Shown here: positions 31,173 to 44,652 of the stretch, piece by piece
Numbering within the stretch: position 1 is the first letter of the stretch
How the letters are laid out: each line of letters begins with the position of its first letter
Origin: Auriscalpium vulgare
Taxonomy: Eukaryota > Basidiomycota > Agaricomycetes > Russulales > Auriscalpiaceae
Direction of reading: 5' to 3'
Length of the DNA: 64,000 nucleotides
NCBI GenBank assembly: GCA_019915015.1
Contig: JAHBBC010000012.1
Span: 62,001-126,000 of the forward strand
The notes under the pieces: model-generated
Told to the model about the DNA's origin: nothing
Databases searched by the model: none
What the model saw: only the letters and a program-made list of their open reading frames with translations
Translations under genes and position numbers: made by a program

Positions 31173-32702
31173 GCCGCCAGTCCCGCGTGCTGGACGCCCT
31201 CCAGCGATACTGCCCGAGCCCCGCACGGTGCTATAGAAAAATGTGTGTCTTTTGCTCTGCTTTGGACGAGCCTTTGCGTTAACGATGGTCAACATTAGAT
31301 GCTCCTCGGCGCGTTCGGGGCTGTTCTGTGCGACAGGCGTGCGGACCTTTTGCGCAGTGCTGGGATGGCTTTCGGCAGAAATGCATCGCAGCTGAGGCAC
31401 GCATTGCGTGTCTCTTTGTGCAAGCATGTGCTGACCGCACCTCTCTTTTTTAAGTCACTCGCGCTGTGGCGTCCGCTCGACGCGCACCACAATTCCGATG
31501 CAACGTCGACGGAGCTGGCAATTAAGTAGAGAGCGACGGCGCCTGTCGGGCCCGAGGGGACCGACGGCTGGCGCATACCTGCTTTGACTGCGGTACGTAG
31601 ACTATCTGCTTGAGCGCATACGAGAGGCTGATTCGCTGAAGAGAGCGGCGCGAACGCTCCGGCGGCTCTTCTCTTCCGACAATCGCCTCCCACCGGGCGC
31701 CGGATGCCCAGCAACGCGATGGCGCGCAACAGAGCCGATGGGCAGGACGGACGGGACGCCACCGACAAGACGCGGGCGGGGTCGAGCGGTGCGGGAACGT
31801 GCGCCCCTGGACAGTAGCGCGAGGGGCGGCCATGACGAGCTGGACGCGGCCACCGCCTCCCTGACGGTCAACCAACACGCGCGGCGCGGCTGCCCGTCGT
31901 TCAAGATGGACGAAGACATCAGGCTCCAACGGCAGCGCGGCCTGGCTGTCAAGGACGAGCGCGCGCCACCTCAGACGCGCCTCATGCGACGATGCCGGCG
32001 TCTGAAGCGCGCAAATCTACTCAATGGACGAACTCGCGCGCCGAGCTGGACGCCCAGCAAACGCCTGCGCGTGGCGGTCTGGACGTCTGGAACGAGCTGG
32101 ACACCGGCATTGTGGACTTGTATCCAGCATGCGGAGGAATGTGACCACCCGCCGACATTCCAGGCGGGCATCACAAGACGGCGCCCCGCGTCTCGCGGTG
32201 TCCAGTGAAGGAGCTAGACGCGGCTCTCGCGTGCTCTCGCATGCTGGACGCCGCCGGTCTTGCGTGCTGGACGCAGCTCTCGCAAGCTCGCTCGCCGAGC
32301 TGGACGCCAGCACACGATCGCGCTCCCGAACCGACGAGAAGGCTGCGCGTGGGTCGATCTGCACGTCTAGGGGACGAGCTGGACGCCACCACCGTCTCCC
32401 TGACGATTATGCACCACGCGCGCTCAGGAGTCCTCCCAGCGCGGCTGCATAGTTCAAGACGACCACGAAGACATCAAGGGCCGACGCAGCGACGTGGCAA
32501 GTGAACGCGCGGAGCTGGGCGCGGCCATCGTGAACGCGAGACGCAAGGAGTCGTCCTGTGGGGCGCAGCTCAGACGACAATGTCCGCTTTGAAGCGCACA
32601 AGTCACCGCTATGGACGAGCTGGACGCCCTGCGCGCCGCGCACTGCGACAAGGTCAGGCGCGCATCACAAGACGGCGCCCTGCATGCGGTGTCCGAAGGA
32701 GG

Positions 32703-32838
32703 AGCTGGGCGCGGCTCTCGCAAGCTGGGCGCGGCTCTCGCAAGCTGGGCGCGGCTCTCGCAAGCTGGGCGCGGCTCTCGCAAGCTGGGCGCGGCTCTCG
32801 CAAGCTGGGCGCGGCTCTCGCAAGCTGGGCGCGGCTCT
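32703..32838 (+). repeat. 20-bp minisatellite B, unit 1 only (GCAAGCTGGGCGCGGCTCTC)
   Basis: Seven nearly perfect copies in unit 1. Units 2 (43718-43738) and 3 (54530-54550) have a single copy. The core GCTGG(G/A)CGCGGCTCT is the same as in minisatellite A, so both descend from one ancestral word. Confidence 0.9.
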
Positions 32839-33479
32839 CGCCAGCTGGACGCCGCCACTCTCGCGCGCTGGACTTGCAATCGAGCGTCTCCAATGGCGGC
32901 AAGGTGTACAAGAATGCCGGCCGGGATGCGCTCAGACTGCTCCTGCGAGGATATGCGTGCGGCACGGGAGATGGACGGGGCGTGGGACATGCAAGAGGAG
33001 ACGGGGGACCCACCGTGCGCTCTGCGCGAGGCGGTCGGCGTGGCGAGGAGGCCCGAGCGGGGCTGCGACGACGATGAGGTGTCACAGTCGCACGCAGACG
33101 TCCGGCGCCACACGGGGCGGAGCAGAAGAGGCAGGGAGTCGACCAGGCGGGCGAGCATGGCTGGGATGAGCGGGTTGGAGCGAAAGCGCAGATGTCGAGC
33201 GACCAGTGCGAGTTGGGTAAGTACGGGGAGCCCGAATGCTCACGGGATGCTGACAGGACGTCATTGCCAGGCCTTGAGTAGGGAACATGTCGGGCTCGCG
33301 TGCGCGACCGTCCACGAAGGGCGAGTGATACCTGGGGCTGCAGGGACGCGGACGACGAGGAGAACAAGCGGGGGTCGTCGAGTGCGGTGGCAGATAGCAT
33401 GTAAAGCAGGGTACTTTGCATAAATCATGAGCGGGCTGTGCGGGGTCCTGAGAGTGGCACAGGCGCACGGCGAAGGGCG

Positions 33480-33596
33480 TCAGGCGTTTAGAGGGTGGAA
33501 GGGTGTCAGGCGTTTAGAGGGTATAAGGTCCTTTAGAGGGTATAAGGTCCTTTAGAGGGTATAAGGTCCTTTAGGGCGTCATAAGGGCGTCAGAGT
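33480..33596 (+). repeat. 19-bp minisatellite C, unit 1 (TTTAGAGGGTATAAGGTCC)
   Basis: Three perfect copies flanked by variants (GCGTTTAGAGGGTGGAAGGG, TTTAGGGCGTCATAAGG). It lies ~150 bp before each unit junction. A/T-richer than its surroundings. Confidence 0.85.
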
Positions 33597-33850
33597 CGTG
33601 TGTTTGCGCAGACCGACGCTGTTTGTGCGGGTGGGGCGAGGCAAGCTTGGCGAAGCGGACGACGGCTGGCGGCAGTCGGGCCGGAGCGGGCAGCGCAATT
33701 ATATCAACGAGATGTATCCCACCTGCATGAGTTGAACGGGCTTGCGACATGCACAGTCATCGTGTCCTCGAACCGCCGCAGACGATTTAAATTCCGATAG
33801 GTCGAATGTACATTCGGTTCTGGACTTCACTCCATCGTTCTCAGAAACGA

Positions 33851-35168
33851 TTACAGAACAAAACGAACGAACAACACCGTGAGCAGGAGCAGGACAGCTG
33901 TGCCGACAGCGGCGCGAGAGGTGATTCGCGGGATAGCCACCGGCAGAGTTGCTCCAGCGGCGTCGATCGATGCGACTTCGGCGTCCGTCAGGTCGGCTGC
34001 ATCGATAATCAGGAACCCGTTGAAGCCCATTGAGAGAATCGAACGTACGCAGCGCGGGGACAGCGAGGTATTCCTTCAGGCGTTCCGGCCGCGACGTGGT
34101 GGTCACAACCACTGCGCCCTTCGCGATGACCCACTTGAAGATGACTTGCGCGGGCGTGCCGCCGATGCGCCTCGCAATGGCGGCGAGGACGGGGTCAAGC
34201 GGGCCACCGGGCGTCTTCGTTATAGGGCTGTTGCGCGGAGGTCGTCAGCGAGAGCTCAGTGGACGTGTTGACCGAGGACTGCCACGCACGCCAGACTGCC
34301 GTAGGCCTCGACGACAATGCCGTGTTTCGCGGAGTACTCGAGCAAGTCCTTGTAGGAGGCATAGTTGTACGGGTGGAATCGAATCTGTCCGTGCGGTGTG
34401 AGACGGCTGTCGCCTTGGAGACTATGCACGGGGTACCTGGTTGACGGCAGGCTTGGTCTTGCCTGTCTTGATGGTCGCCTGGAGCTGCTCGACGTTGAAA
34501 TTACTGACACCGATGCTCCTGAAAACGAATGTGTCAGATGTGCTCCATATAGAGGAATTATACACACGTACTTCGCCAGCCCGTCGTCCTTGAGTTTGAC
34601 GAACTCGTCCCACGCGCTCCCAATGTCCTTCACCAGTCCAGGCTGATGGATGAGGTACAGATCCACGAACTTCAGGCCAAGCTGGTTCGTCCCAAAGTTC
34701 AATAAGTAAATGCAGAGCTAATTGGGCCACGGAGACATACCTTCGATAAACTCGAATTTATCGACTCGCGGATGTCTCCCCCGCCGTACTTGGTCGCCAC
34801 ATACAAGTCAGAGCGGTCGAGCCCGCTCTCGCGTATCGCGTCGCCCACGGAGTCTTCATTCCGGTAGACTGAGAAGAGTATGGAGGGTGAATTGTGGGAA
34901 GGGGGTCGACGAACGAACGTACGTGCCGCGGTGTCGATGTGGGAGAAGCCCGCATTCAGTGCCCTGTCGACGTACTCTGTCGCTGACTGCGCCGAAGAAA
35001 TTGAGCAGAGCGCGACAGCAAGAAGCATGTAACGCACCTTGCCATACAATGCCGAGCCTGTCCCAAACGCAATGACCGGGATCTGGAGTCTCAAAGTCAG
35101 TGCCAACGCAACGCTCGATTCGCGCGCACATTGTAGCCGTCATTCAACGACAGCGAAGGTGTAGCCAT
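33851..35168 (-). CDS. Aldo/keto reductase with C-terminal membrane tail, copy 2
   Basis: Same nine-exon structure as copy 1, all splice sites kept. Coding differences are few: IRESG for IHESG and VATKYGG for VTTKYGG before the catalytic Lys, IARRIGG for IAKRIGG, TAVLLLL for TVFLLLL in the tail. Introns 3 and 5 are of the variant shared with copy 4 (intron 3 lacks an 13-15 base piece; intron 5 reads ATAATTCCTC after the donor). The tetrad Asp/Tyr/Lys/His is intact and no stop or frameshift was found, so it should encode a full protein. Confidence 0.88.
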
Positions 35169-38100
35169 CGTTGGTAGGAGAGAGGTCGAGGAACGCTGTG
35201 ATTGCGAGAGAAGATGGTGAGCGGTCCGCACATACGCGGAAGGCGCATCCTCCCACAACCTCTGACACGCCATTGTGTCAGCACCTGCTGTAGACCGCGG
35301 ACGCACCCTCGGCACGCATGCCGCCCCCGCGCTCATCGGCCGTCGCACGACCTCGCACGACTCGCAGCTGCACGGCTACCTACTACACACCGACTGCACC
35401 GCAAACTCGCCCATCCGCTCAGCCAGCCGCGACGGTCGCGCGCTACGCCGTCCCGCCCCCGGCCATCCACCGACTGTCCACCGTCTGCGCCCGCTCTCTT
35501 TCTCCCGACCACGCTCGGCCCTCCAATACGTCCAGCAATGTCCGCGCGTGTCCCACCGCCACGCAAACCGCCTCCGCGACGCATTCAAGCTGCCCGCAGG
35601 CCGTCCCGCTCACCGCCTCTGCCCTCCAGGGACACTTGGGCGCCGCGCAAAGCCGCTAGACGCGGCGTGGGCACGCGGCATGGCCGTACTCGGGCACCCG
35701 TCCGCGCCGGCGTGGGGCACGTCGTCGGTGAGTCACGGCCATATCCGTGCGCGCCCGCTGAGAAACCAACATTTCACCGCAGACGACTTGTCCACGCGGA
35801 TGTATGCACCGCACTCCGCAACACCTCCGCGTCGATTTCGAGGCTCCAGCGCGGCTGGCGGCGCGCGAGCGCGCAGAACATGGCCGCACGATGACGGCGT
35901 CACAACGGCAGACTGCGCGCTGCCCTGGCGCTGTGGGCGACACGTATGGGTGCAGAGGGGCCGCGCGCAACATCTCGAAGCGTCGGCGGGCGCCGCGGAC
36001 GCGCTTCGAAAAACACCTCCCCGCCAAAACGAGACGGCGTCCAGTGCCTCGTTTGGTGGCGGAGGCAGCGTACAGGGGTGGAGGGCTTCACACCGGGCAC
36101 CCGTCCACGTCGGCGTGGGGCACGTTGTCGGTGAGTCATGGCAGTCTTCGTGCGCGCCGGCTGCAAAACCGATATACGGCCAGCTTTTCATGCCCAGCGA
36201 CGTGCGCCCGCAGATGTATGGACCGCGCTCGTCTCCTCGAACCCCCGCAACACCTCCACATCGACTCGGAGGCTCCAGCGCGGCCAGCGGCGCGCGAGCG
36301 CGAAGATCATGGCCGCACGATGACGCCGCCAGAATGGCGGACAGGGCGCTGCCCTGGGGCTGTGGGCGGCACGAGGGTGTGCAGAGAGGCCGTGCGCAGC
36401 GTCTGGAAGCGTCGCCGGGCGCCATAGATGCGTTTGCAAAAACGATTCTCCGCCAGAGCGGCGTCCAGCTCCTGTTCTCGCGATGGAGACAGCGTGCGGG
36501 GCTCTAGGGCAGTCGCGCCCAGTCCTCCGTGTTTGCGCCAGGCGCCGCGTGGGTGAGTTATGCTCGCATTCGTGCGCGGGCTAGGAAGCTGATGATGCCG
36601 TGTGTTTGATTGATTGGAAGGCGGCACCTCCGCGCGCACAGCACGCCCACGACGTCCCTGCACGCGTGGCGCAACATCGGGGCCCGCGCAGCGCCGCCAC
36701 GAAGCTGCAGAATGCGTCGTCAGCGAGCGGAGCGAGTTGTGCACCGGCGAGGAAAGGAAACTCACCCGTCGACGTGCGCCGCACCGCAGACGCCCCCACA
36801 ACGCATTCATGGCGGCGGGCAGAGGCAATGCGGACAGCGATAGCGGCGTCCATGACGAGTGCGCTGTTGAAGATGACGTTGCGCTGCGGGCAAGACGGTG
36901 AGCCACAGCTCGGACTGCTCGACAGCGCGCAGGCACTCACAATTTGCATGTTCTTAGCGGAAACACCCGCGACGTCCACGCACCGGCGCAGCGGCACGAC
37001 CAGTAGAGCAGCGCCTCGCGCCAACAGCGACACGTGGAGAGGCCGCCGCGAAAATTGCGCCCAGAAACGCGAGCGAGGGATCGCGCGCAATACGTGAAGG
37101 TGGCGGCGCGCGACGCGGATCCTGCTGCCCGGCAGAATGACGAACGTATCGGGTGGCCAAAGTAACATCGCTTCGTCATGGCAAAAGCACGCCTGATATC
37201 TGAGTGGCGAACCTTGGCTGCGAGGACGACGGCGTAGCGTCTAACAGCATGCTATAAGTGGCTATCAGCTGGATCAGCGCGCATTATTAGACCTGACTCA
37301 CCCATGTACACGTCCATCTCCGAGCTGCAGCGCAACGACGCTGCGAAAATGGAAGCGCATTTCGATGGCGATCCTCGCGCAACACACCGCGACGTCGTAC
37401 TGAGAGGAACTAGCGGCCTAGTCAGCTCCCGAGGATGTGTCGAGTCAACGAAGACACACCGGACTTGGCTGCAGCGGACCGCGGTGCGTTCAAGTTCATG
37501 ATTGACGATGCTGTTGGCCATACAGCTTTTCAGCAGATTGCGCGGGGGAACGTGGAGCGACGCTGGTGCGCCCCAGCGTCGACACGCAACGCAATTGCTC
37601 ACCTGGGACGACCGACGACATGCGCGAAACCCGTCGAGGCAGCTCGTCAAAATCAAACCGCCCGCTATCGGATCTGAAAAGTTTTGTCCATGAGCAAACC
37701 GTCAAGGACGGCGGCACAGCGTCCACGCACCATCAGCGGTCGAGTCCGTCACCTCGTGCACGCCGATTGGGAGCTTGTGACGTCTCCCATTTCGCAGCAG
37801 GACGCCGACCGCACGTATGGCCAAAGTCGATAATGCCTGCGAGTAAAGTACATAACACGGTCGTCATAGGAACGTGGCGGCTCGTGCAACAGCTCACCTG
37901 TATGTGGCCGACGAGACGCGAGGAAGGGTGAACGGCGGCGTGACCTGACAGGTGGGCATGGAGCGGACACGGCGGCATCCGAGTCCCGAGCTGATTACTA
38001 TGCGCATGCGACACTGTTAGCTTCGTCGATGGCCGGACAGGAAGACAGTCGATGTCACCTTCAGAAAGCAACGCCGAACGATTATCGCGCAGCGGATTGG

Positions 38101-41100
38101 AATCACGGAGAGTGGGAAAAGGAACAGGGAGGGTGGGAGAGGGGGGCAAGCAAATGCGCGCACGACGGGACAACGCACACGTACTGGGTGGTTTATCTAT
38201 GAACCGTGACGGTCGGCTGCGAGCTAGTACAGTTCCGCCTGTCCGCCTGTCGGACACGGTGAGTAAGACAAGGTAAGACGTGCCACTGGATGAATTACCT
38301 AGGCGAGATTTAAGCTCGCGAGCATGCTGAAGTCAAATTGAAACAACGGAGACCCTTTTAGTGCCTCGCGACATGACAGCTTCTGAGATTTGTGCACGTC
38401 AATGAGCCCTTACAGATGTTCCTCCGTCTTAATCTAGGGGCAAGCAGATCAAACCCACACACTGAGCTTTCTCCGACTCCGACTCAGAGGCTCAGGATGT
38501 CTTGCAAGTGAAGTGGTTCACAATATCAAGGCGGCTTCTCGTGCCATATTACACATGCAGTCGGCTGTAGAGAGTCGCTTACAGGCTAATAATATCTCCA
38601 TGAATTCAAATACTGGGGAGAGTCCCGCGCACAAGACCCAACAAGTCGGCGGATGTCCGCCGAGGCCGTGAAATTTTGGACGGCGCCCGATGGCGCCCAT
38701 ATAATTACCGAGCTTGACGGCATTGCGATCGATGTGAAGCGCGCCAGCCTTATGCGGCAACAGAGGTGCTTCCAGTCCGTCGCGGCAAGCGAGGTGGCAG
38801 GGCAGCGTGGCGAGCAAGGAGCACGTCAGCAGGTCGTACAGAGAGGACGCAGATGTGCGCGCACCGTTGTCTCGTGTATTATGAAACCCTGCCAAGATCG
38901 GGCCATCTCTGGTAGGCATCGCAGTGAGGCCTGGGTCCCCACCCGGGGGGTGTCAGCGACACACCGCGCACAACACCACGCTTCGCGCTCAGGGACGCGG
39001 TCGAATCGCGCCCGGCGCATGCGACGTCAGAGACTGGGCGGACAACATTGAAGGGCCGGGTTGTTGGGACGGGTCGGACGCTGCAAACTTACCGCCAAGA
39101 AGTGCGAACACCGTGCACAGCGCATATGCACGCGACGCTTCGCGCTCGGGGATGCGGCTGAAATGCGCCCGGCGCATGCGATGTCAGAGACTGGGCAAAA
39201 AATATTGATGGGCCGGGTTGTTGGGACGGGACGCTAGCGGGCGGTGTCTTGAGTATCTCCGTTGGGGAGTCGAGAACGGTGCGCTTACTGTATCTCACAA
39301 CCGCCATCCCGCAGCTAACAGTGGCTCGCCCGGGCCTCTTGTGCTATCAAGCTGGAGGTAGTCTGTCCCTGGAGGTTCTACATGAATCAGTGCATGGCAC
39401 CGGGCTGTCGGCATTCTCGTACACACCTGCCGCCGAATGCACATCCTTCTACGAGTCCATATTGAAGCTAAGCTCCAAGCGATATTGCTTGACAGGGAGG
39501 CATTTTGCTGTGCCGCTATGCGGGCGTGTGACAGGTCGCCTGGACGAAAGAATGTGAGCGCGGCCCGACAAATATTGAAGGGCCAGGTTGCTGGGACGCT
39601 AGCGGACGGTGTCTTGAGTCGGAGATGACGGTCAAGAACGATGCACTTACTACCTCCATCCCGTAGCTTACATCGCCAGGCCTCCAGCTGGAGGTATTCT
39701 GTCACATTCTGGGAGGCTCGACATGACTCAGATGGATACACTGGCCTGTTGGGATTCTCGTACATACCTGCCGCGAATGCACGTCCTTCCGTGTATCCGT
39801 ATTGAAGCTCCAAGCGATATATTGCGTTGATGCGAGGTATATTGCGGTGGCGCTACGCGGGTGTTTGTGACAGGTCGACTGGACAGAAAGATGCGAGCGC
39901 GGCCACCAGAGTTGGGTTCTGAGGGCGATACGTAAGTACGTACCATTTCAAAGCTATCCCCGAATGACGTCCGGCCGAGAGATTCTAGGGCCGTGCAGAC
40001 AGTATGCGTATTGCACTGATGACGTTTCTGAAATGAGCATGAGCGCGGCCACCTGCGTCGCGTGGAGTTGAAGTTTGGGAGCTCCCAGGCAGCCCGCGTT
40101 TGCTAGGAAACAAACGGCATGCCAAGGTCCTCTCACGCTTCTCGTAGCGACTTGGAGGGAGCAGAAACTGGCCCGCACACCGGGGCGGCAATGGTGTGCA
40201 AGCGACGTGTATCATGTAGCATGTACTAAGCATCAGTCGCTCAAAGACACCGACCGCACGGAGACACCGCCGAATGTACGGCGAGTAGCTCTAAGTCGGG
40301 GACAGTAAGCGCGTCGAGTCAGGCACACAGCAGTCCAATACATCGCACCTTATGGAATGAAGCAGGTCCCTGGAAATCCAAGCGTATCTGCAGTTGTCCG
40401 CGGGCGGGCAAGCTGCAGCTAGCTGTGGGCCGGGAAGCGGTCTTCGGGTCAAGAACACCTCGGATCACAGCAGAGTTGCGAGCTGCGCCGCGAGATTTGC
40501 TTGCTTCAGGCTTCGTCCAGGTCCGAAATTTGACAGTAAGCAGGCTATCGACGCAACCCTCGAAGAAGCTTGAAGCTTTGAAGGGACTCGGAGTGCCAGA
40601 CGAGCAACTTTCGGCAGCGCCCGGCCGCGGTCAGTATCCAGAGAGAGTCGTGGCGTCCTGTATGCAGCGTTGTCGGTGCTCTAGGATATTGCTGTGTACG
40701 CAGGTCGGTTCTAATAAAGCCCAGCGCTCGAGAAAGAAGTGGGGTTGAAGTAGGTCGCGACTCGTAGTAAGTACTACAGACGCGCTCAATTTGGAAGCGC
40801 GGGCCGCCGCCCGCGCGCTCGCCTGCCTTGATCACCGCGTCCATCATGTACTTTCTTCCCGTTCTTCCAGTGCACATCATCAAGTTGCCAGATAACCTCA
40901 GATGAATGATAAAGCCTGCGTGGGTGCCAGGTACGTTCTCTTCGCAACTCTGGAAGGCGTTTCATGGACTGCTGATTATCTCAAACGATGCTATAGATCT
41001 CGCTTCTCGCTCCCAAGCCTTGGTGCCGACGTCGCGCGCAGAGGCAGTGAAATCGCGCTTGTCGTAGCGAAGCCAGACACTCGGATGGCGGACGAGCGCT

Positions 41101-44100
41101 CAAGCCTTCTGTGAAAAATGCGGCGGGTGAGCTGCCGCTAGCTTTCTTCTTTCTCCCCCCACCGTCGTCGCAAATTCCCCTCCCTCGTGTCCCCCTCCGC
41201 TCTGCATTTGCCTTTTGCGCGACGCCGTCGAGGACGAGCGCTCCGCCTCCGCCTCCTTTTTCTACCACGCTACGTCTCGGCGCCGACACGGACATGGCGC
41301 CACGTCATGCCAGGAGTACGTTGCTTTTTTTATGGTGTGCACCGAGCATCCCGCTGACGCCTCTTTCTCAGTGAAATTGCGCCATTCAGCGGCGCACAAA
41401 CGTCCATCTGCAGCCGCCTGAGAGGTACTTTGATGCACTCCTTTGGTGATTTCGCGAGCGTCGCGCGCGGGGTACGTTCTTCGTCTCGCCCTTTTTCTTT
41501 CCATTAACAATGGTCAAATTTAGATGCTGCTCGGCGCATCCTGGGCGCCCTGTCCTGCGCGCGACAGACGTGTGGACCCTCTGCGCAGCGCGCTGGGCTC
41601 TTTGGCAGACTGTGACGCGCGGGTCGACGGCGCTGGAAGCGTCCGCGCTCCGTGTCGGTACGCGTTCCGTTCCTCTGTCTGCGTCAGCATGTGCTGACCA
41701 CGCCTTTCTTTGAAGGCCCACCCCTCGCGCTGCGGCGTCCACGCGGCGGGTGCGTCGCTCACATCTCTGATGTCCAGGAAGACGTCCGAGAAGACCGCCG
41801 GCTGGCGGCGCGCATACTGGGGTACGTACATAGGCTATCTACTCGATTGCGCACGAGACGCTGATTTTTCGCTGCGCGCAGCGCACTGTCGGCGTGTCAG
41901 CAGCACGCCACGCTCGTCAAGCAAGGACGCCGGACGCCCAGCATGCGATGTCGCAACAGAGCCGACGGGCACAACAGACCGAAAGCCCGGGCCGACGACG
42001 AAGCGCAAGCTCGCAAATCGTCGAGGCGATGCAGCGACGTGGCAAGGCGTGCCGAGCTCGCGCGATGCGGCACTCGCACGCTGGACACCAGTCGCGCGCT
42101 GGACGCGGCTTTTGCACGCTGGACGCGGCTCTGGCACGCTGGACGCGGCTCTGGCACACTGGACGCCGCCAGTCTCGCGTGCTGGACGCCCTCGCCGCGG
42201 ACGGGTCGTGCGAGCGCGTCAGGCCCGCCAGCGACACTGCCCGAGCCCCGCACGGCGCTATAGAAAAATGTGTGTCTTTGCTCTGCTTTGGACGAGCCTT
42301 TGCGTTAACGATGGTCAACATTAGATGCTCCTCCTCGGCGCTTCTGTGCGACAGGCGTGCGGACCTTTTGCGCAGTGCTGGGATGGCTTTCGGCAGAAAT
42401 GCATCGCAGCTGAGGCACGCATTGCGTGTCTCTTTGTGCAAGCATGTGCTGACCGCACCTCTCTTTTTAAGTCACTCGCGCTGTGGCGTCCGCTCGACGC
42501 GCACCACAATTCCGATGCAACGTCGACGGAGCTGGCAATTAAGTAGAGAGCGACGGCGCCTGTCGGGCCCGAGGGGACCGACGGCTGCGCATACCTGCTT
42601 TGACTGCGGTACGTAGACTATCTGCTTGAGCGCATACGAGAGGCTGATTCGCTGAAGAGAGCGGCGCGAACGCTCCGGCGGCTCTTCTCTTCCGACAATC
42701 GCCTCCCACCGGGCGCCGGATGCCCAGCACGCGATGGCGCGCAACAGAGCCGATGGGCAGGACGGACGGGACACCACCGACAAGACGCGGGCGGGGTCGA
42801 GCGGTGCGGGAACGTGCGCCCCTGGACAGTAGCGCGAGGGGCGGCCATGACGAGCTGGACGCGGCCACCGCCTCCCTGACGGTCAACCAACACGCGCGGC
42901 GCGGCTGCCCGTCGTTCAAGATGGACGAAGACATCAGGCTCCAACGGCAGCGCGGCCTGGCTGTCAAGGACGAGCGCGCGCCACCTCAGACGCGCCTCAT
43001 GCGACGATGCCGGCGTCTGAAGCGCGCAAATCTACTCAATGGACGAACTCGCGCGCCGAGCTGGACGCCCAGCAAACGCCTGCGCGTGGCGGTCTGGACG
43101 TCTGGAACGAGCTGGACACCGGCATTGTGGACTTGTATCCAGCATGCGGAGGAATGTGACCACCCGCCGACATTCCAGGCGGGCATCACAAGACGGCGCC
43201 CCGCGTCTCGCGGTGTCCAGTGAAGGAGCTAGACGCGGCTCTCGCGTGCTCTCGCATGCTGGACGCCGCCGGTCTTGCGTGCTGGACGCAGCTCTCGCAA
43301 GCTCGCTCGCCGAGCTGGACGCCAGCACACGATCGCGCTCCCGAACCGACGAGAAGGCTGCGCGTGGGTCGATCTGCACGTCTAGGGGACGAGCTGGACG
43401 CCACCACCGTCTCCCTGACGATTATGCACCACGCGCGCTCAGGAGTCCTCCCAGCGCGGCTGCATAGTTCAAGACGACCACGAAGACATCAAGGGCCGAC
43501 GCAGCGACGTGGCAAGTGAACGCGCGGAGCTGGGCGCGGCCATCGTGAACGCGAGACGCAAGGAGTCGTCCTGTGGGGCGCAGCTCAGACGACGATGTCC
43601 GCTTTGAAGCGCACAAGTCACCGCTATGGACGAGCTGGACGCCCTGCGCGCCGCGCACTGCGACAAGGTCAGGCGCGCATCACAAGACGGCGCCCTGCAT
43701 GCGGTGTCCGAAGGAGGAGCTGGGCGCGGCTCTCGCCAGCTGGACGCCGCACTCTCGCGCGCTGGACTTGCAATCGAGCGTCTCCAATGGCGGCAAGGTG
43801 TACAAGAATGCCGGCCGGGATGCGCTCAGACTGCTCCTGCGAGGATATGCGTGCGGCACGGGAGATGGACGGGCGTGGGACATGCAAGAGGAGACGGGGG
43901 ACCCACCGTGCGCTCTGCGCGAGGCGGTCGGCGTGGCGAGGAGGCCCGAGCGGGGCTGCGACGACGATGAGGTGTCACAGTCGCACGCAGACGTCCAGCG
44001 CCACACGGGGCGGAGCAGAAGAGGCAGGGAGTCGACAGGCGGGCGAGCATGGCTGGGATGAGCGGGTTGGAGAGAAAGCGCAGATGTCGAGCGGGCAGTG

Positions 44101-44277
44101 CGAGTTGGGTGAGTACGGGGAGCCCAGTGATACCTGGGGCTGCAGGGACGCGGACGACGAGGAGAACAAGCGGGGGTCGTCGAGTGCGGTGGCAGATAGC
44201 ATGTAAAGCAGGGTACTTTGCATAAATCATGAGCGGGCTGTGCGGGGTCCTGAGAGTGGCACAGGCGCACGGCGAAG

Positions 44278-44396
44278 GGCGTCAGGCGTTTAGAGGGTGG
44301 AAGGGTGTCAGGCGTTTAGAGGGTATAAGGTCCTTTAGAGGGTATAAGGTCCTTTAGAGGGTATAAGGTCCTTTAGGGCGTCATAAGGGCGTCAGA
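44278..44396 (+). repeat. 19-bp minisatellite C, unit 2
   Basis: Same arrangement and copy number as in unit 1. Confidence 0.85.
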
Positions 44397-44652
44397 GTCG
44401 TGTGTTTGCGCAGACCGACGCTGTTTGTGCGGGTGGGGCGAGGCAAGCTTGGCGAAGCGGACGACGGCTGGCGGCAGTCGGGCCGGAGCGGGCAGCGCAA
44501 TTATATCAACGAGATGTATCCCACCTGCATGAGTTGAACGGGCTTGCGACATGCACAGTCATCGTGTACTCGAACCGCCGCAGACGATTTAAATTCCGAT
44601 AGGTCGAATGTACATCCGGTTCTGGACTTCACTCCGTCGTTCTCAGAAACGA

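Larger units (their letters stand above)
30283..33400 (+). pseudogene. Duplicated exon-intron modules of a decayed coiled-coil gene (unit 1)
   Basis: Good introns follow one another: donors GTACGTTGC (30304), GTACGTTCTT (30460), GTACGCGTTCC (30649) and GTACGTACAT (30811), each with a CTGA(C/T) branch site and T-rich AG acceptor. The set TTAG-exon-intron(GCATGTGCTGACC)-exon-GTACGTA recurs ~785 bp later (31280-31600). The exons encode Ala/Leu/Glu/Arg-rich, heptad-like pieces (SDVQEDVREDRRLAARILG, DELDAATASLTVNQHAR, KGRRSDVASERAELGAAI, VLDAALASSLAELDAS) but in different frames, with one-base indels between units. I infer an expanded, now broken gene for a coiled-coil protein; no family is recognised. 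Counterparts: 41295-44200 and 52109-55100. Confidence 0.4.
22718..33741. repeat. Macrosatellite unit 1 (11,024 bp)
   Basis: Homology between units starts at TTGCGACATGCACAGTCATC (22718, 33742, 44544, 55491). Unit 1 holds AKR copy 1 at its left end and the longest 20-bp minisatellite near its right end. By eye it is ~98-99% identical to the others except for indels. Left flank (before 22718) is unrelated. Confidence 0.95.
33742..44543. repeat. Macrosatellite unit 2 (10,802 bp)
   Basis: Same order as unit 1. Lacks the 20-bp minisatellite expansion (about 120 bp shorter there) and an ~80-bp block present at 33221-33320 in unit 1. Shares several diagnostic indels with unit 4. Confidence 0.95.

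Noticed and set aside
32703..32838. CRISPR-like array
   Set aside because: The copies are head to tail with no spacers and the organism is a eukaryote; it is a plain minisatellite.
33480..33596. Degenerate telomere-like array (TTTAGAGGG)
   Set aside because: The period is 19 bp and the word differs from TTAGGG; it lies internally at unit junctions.
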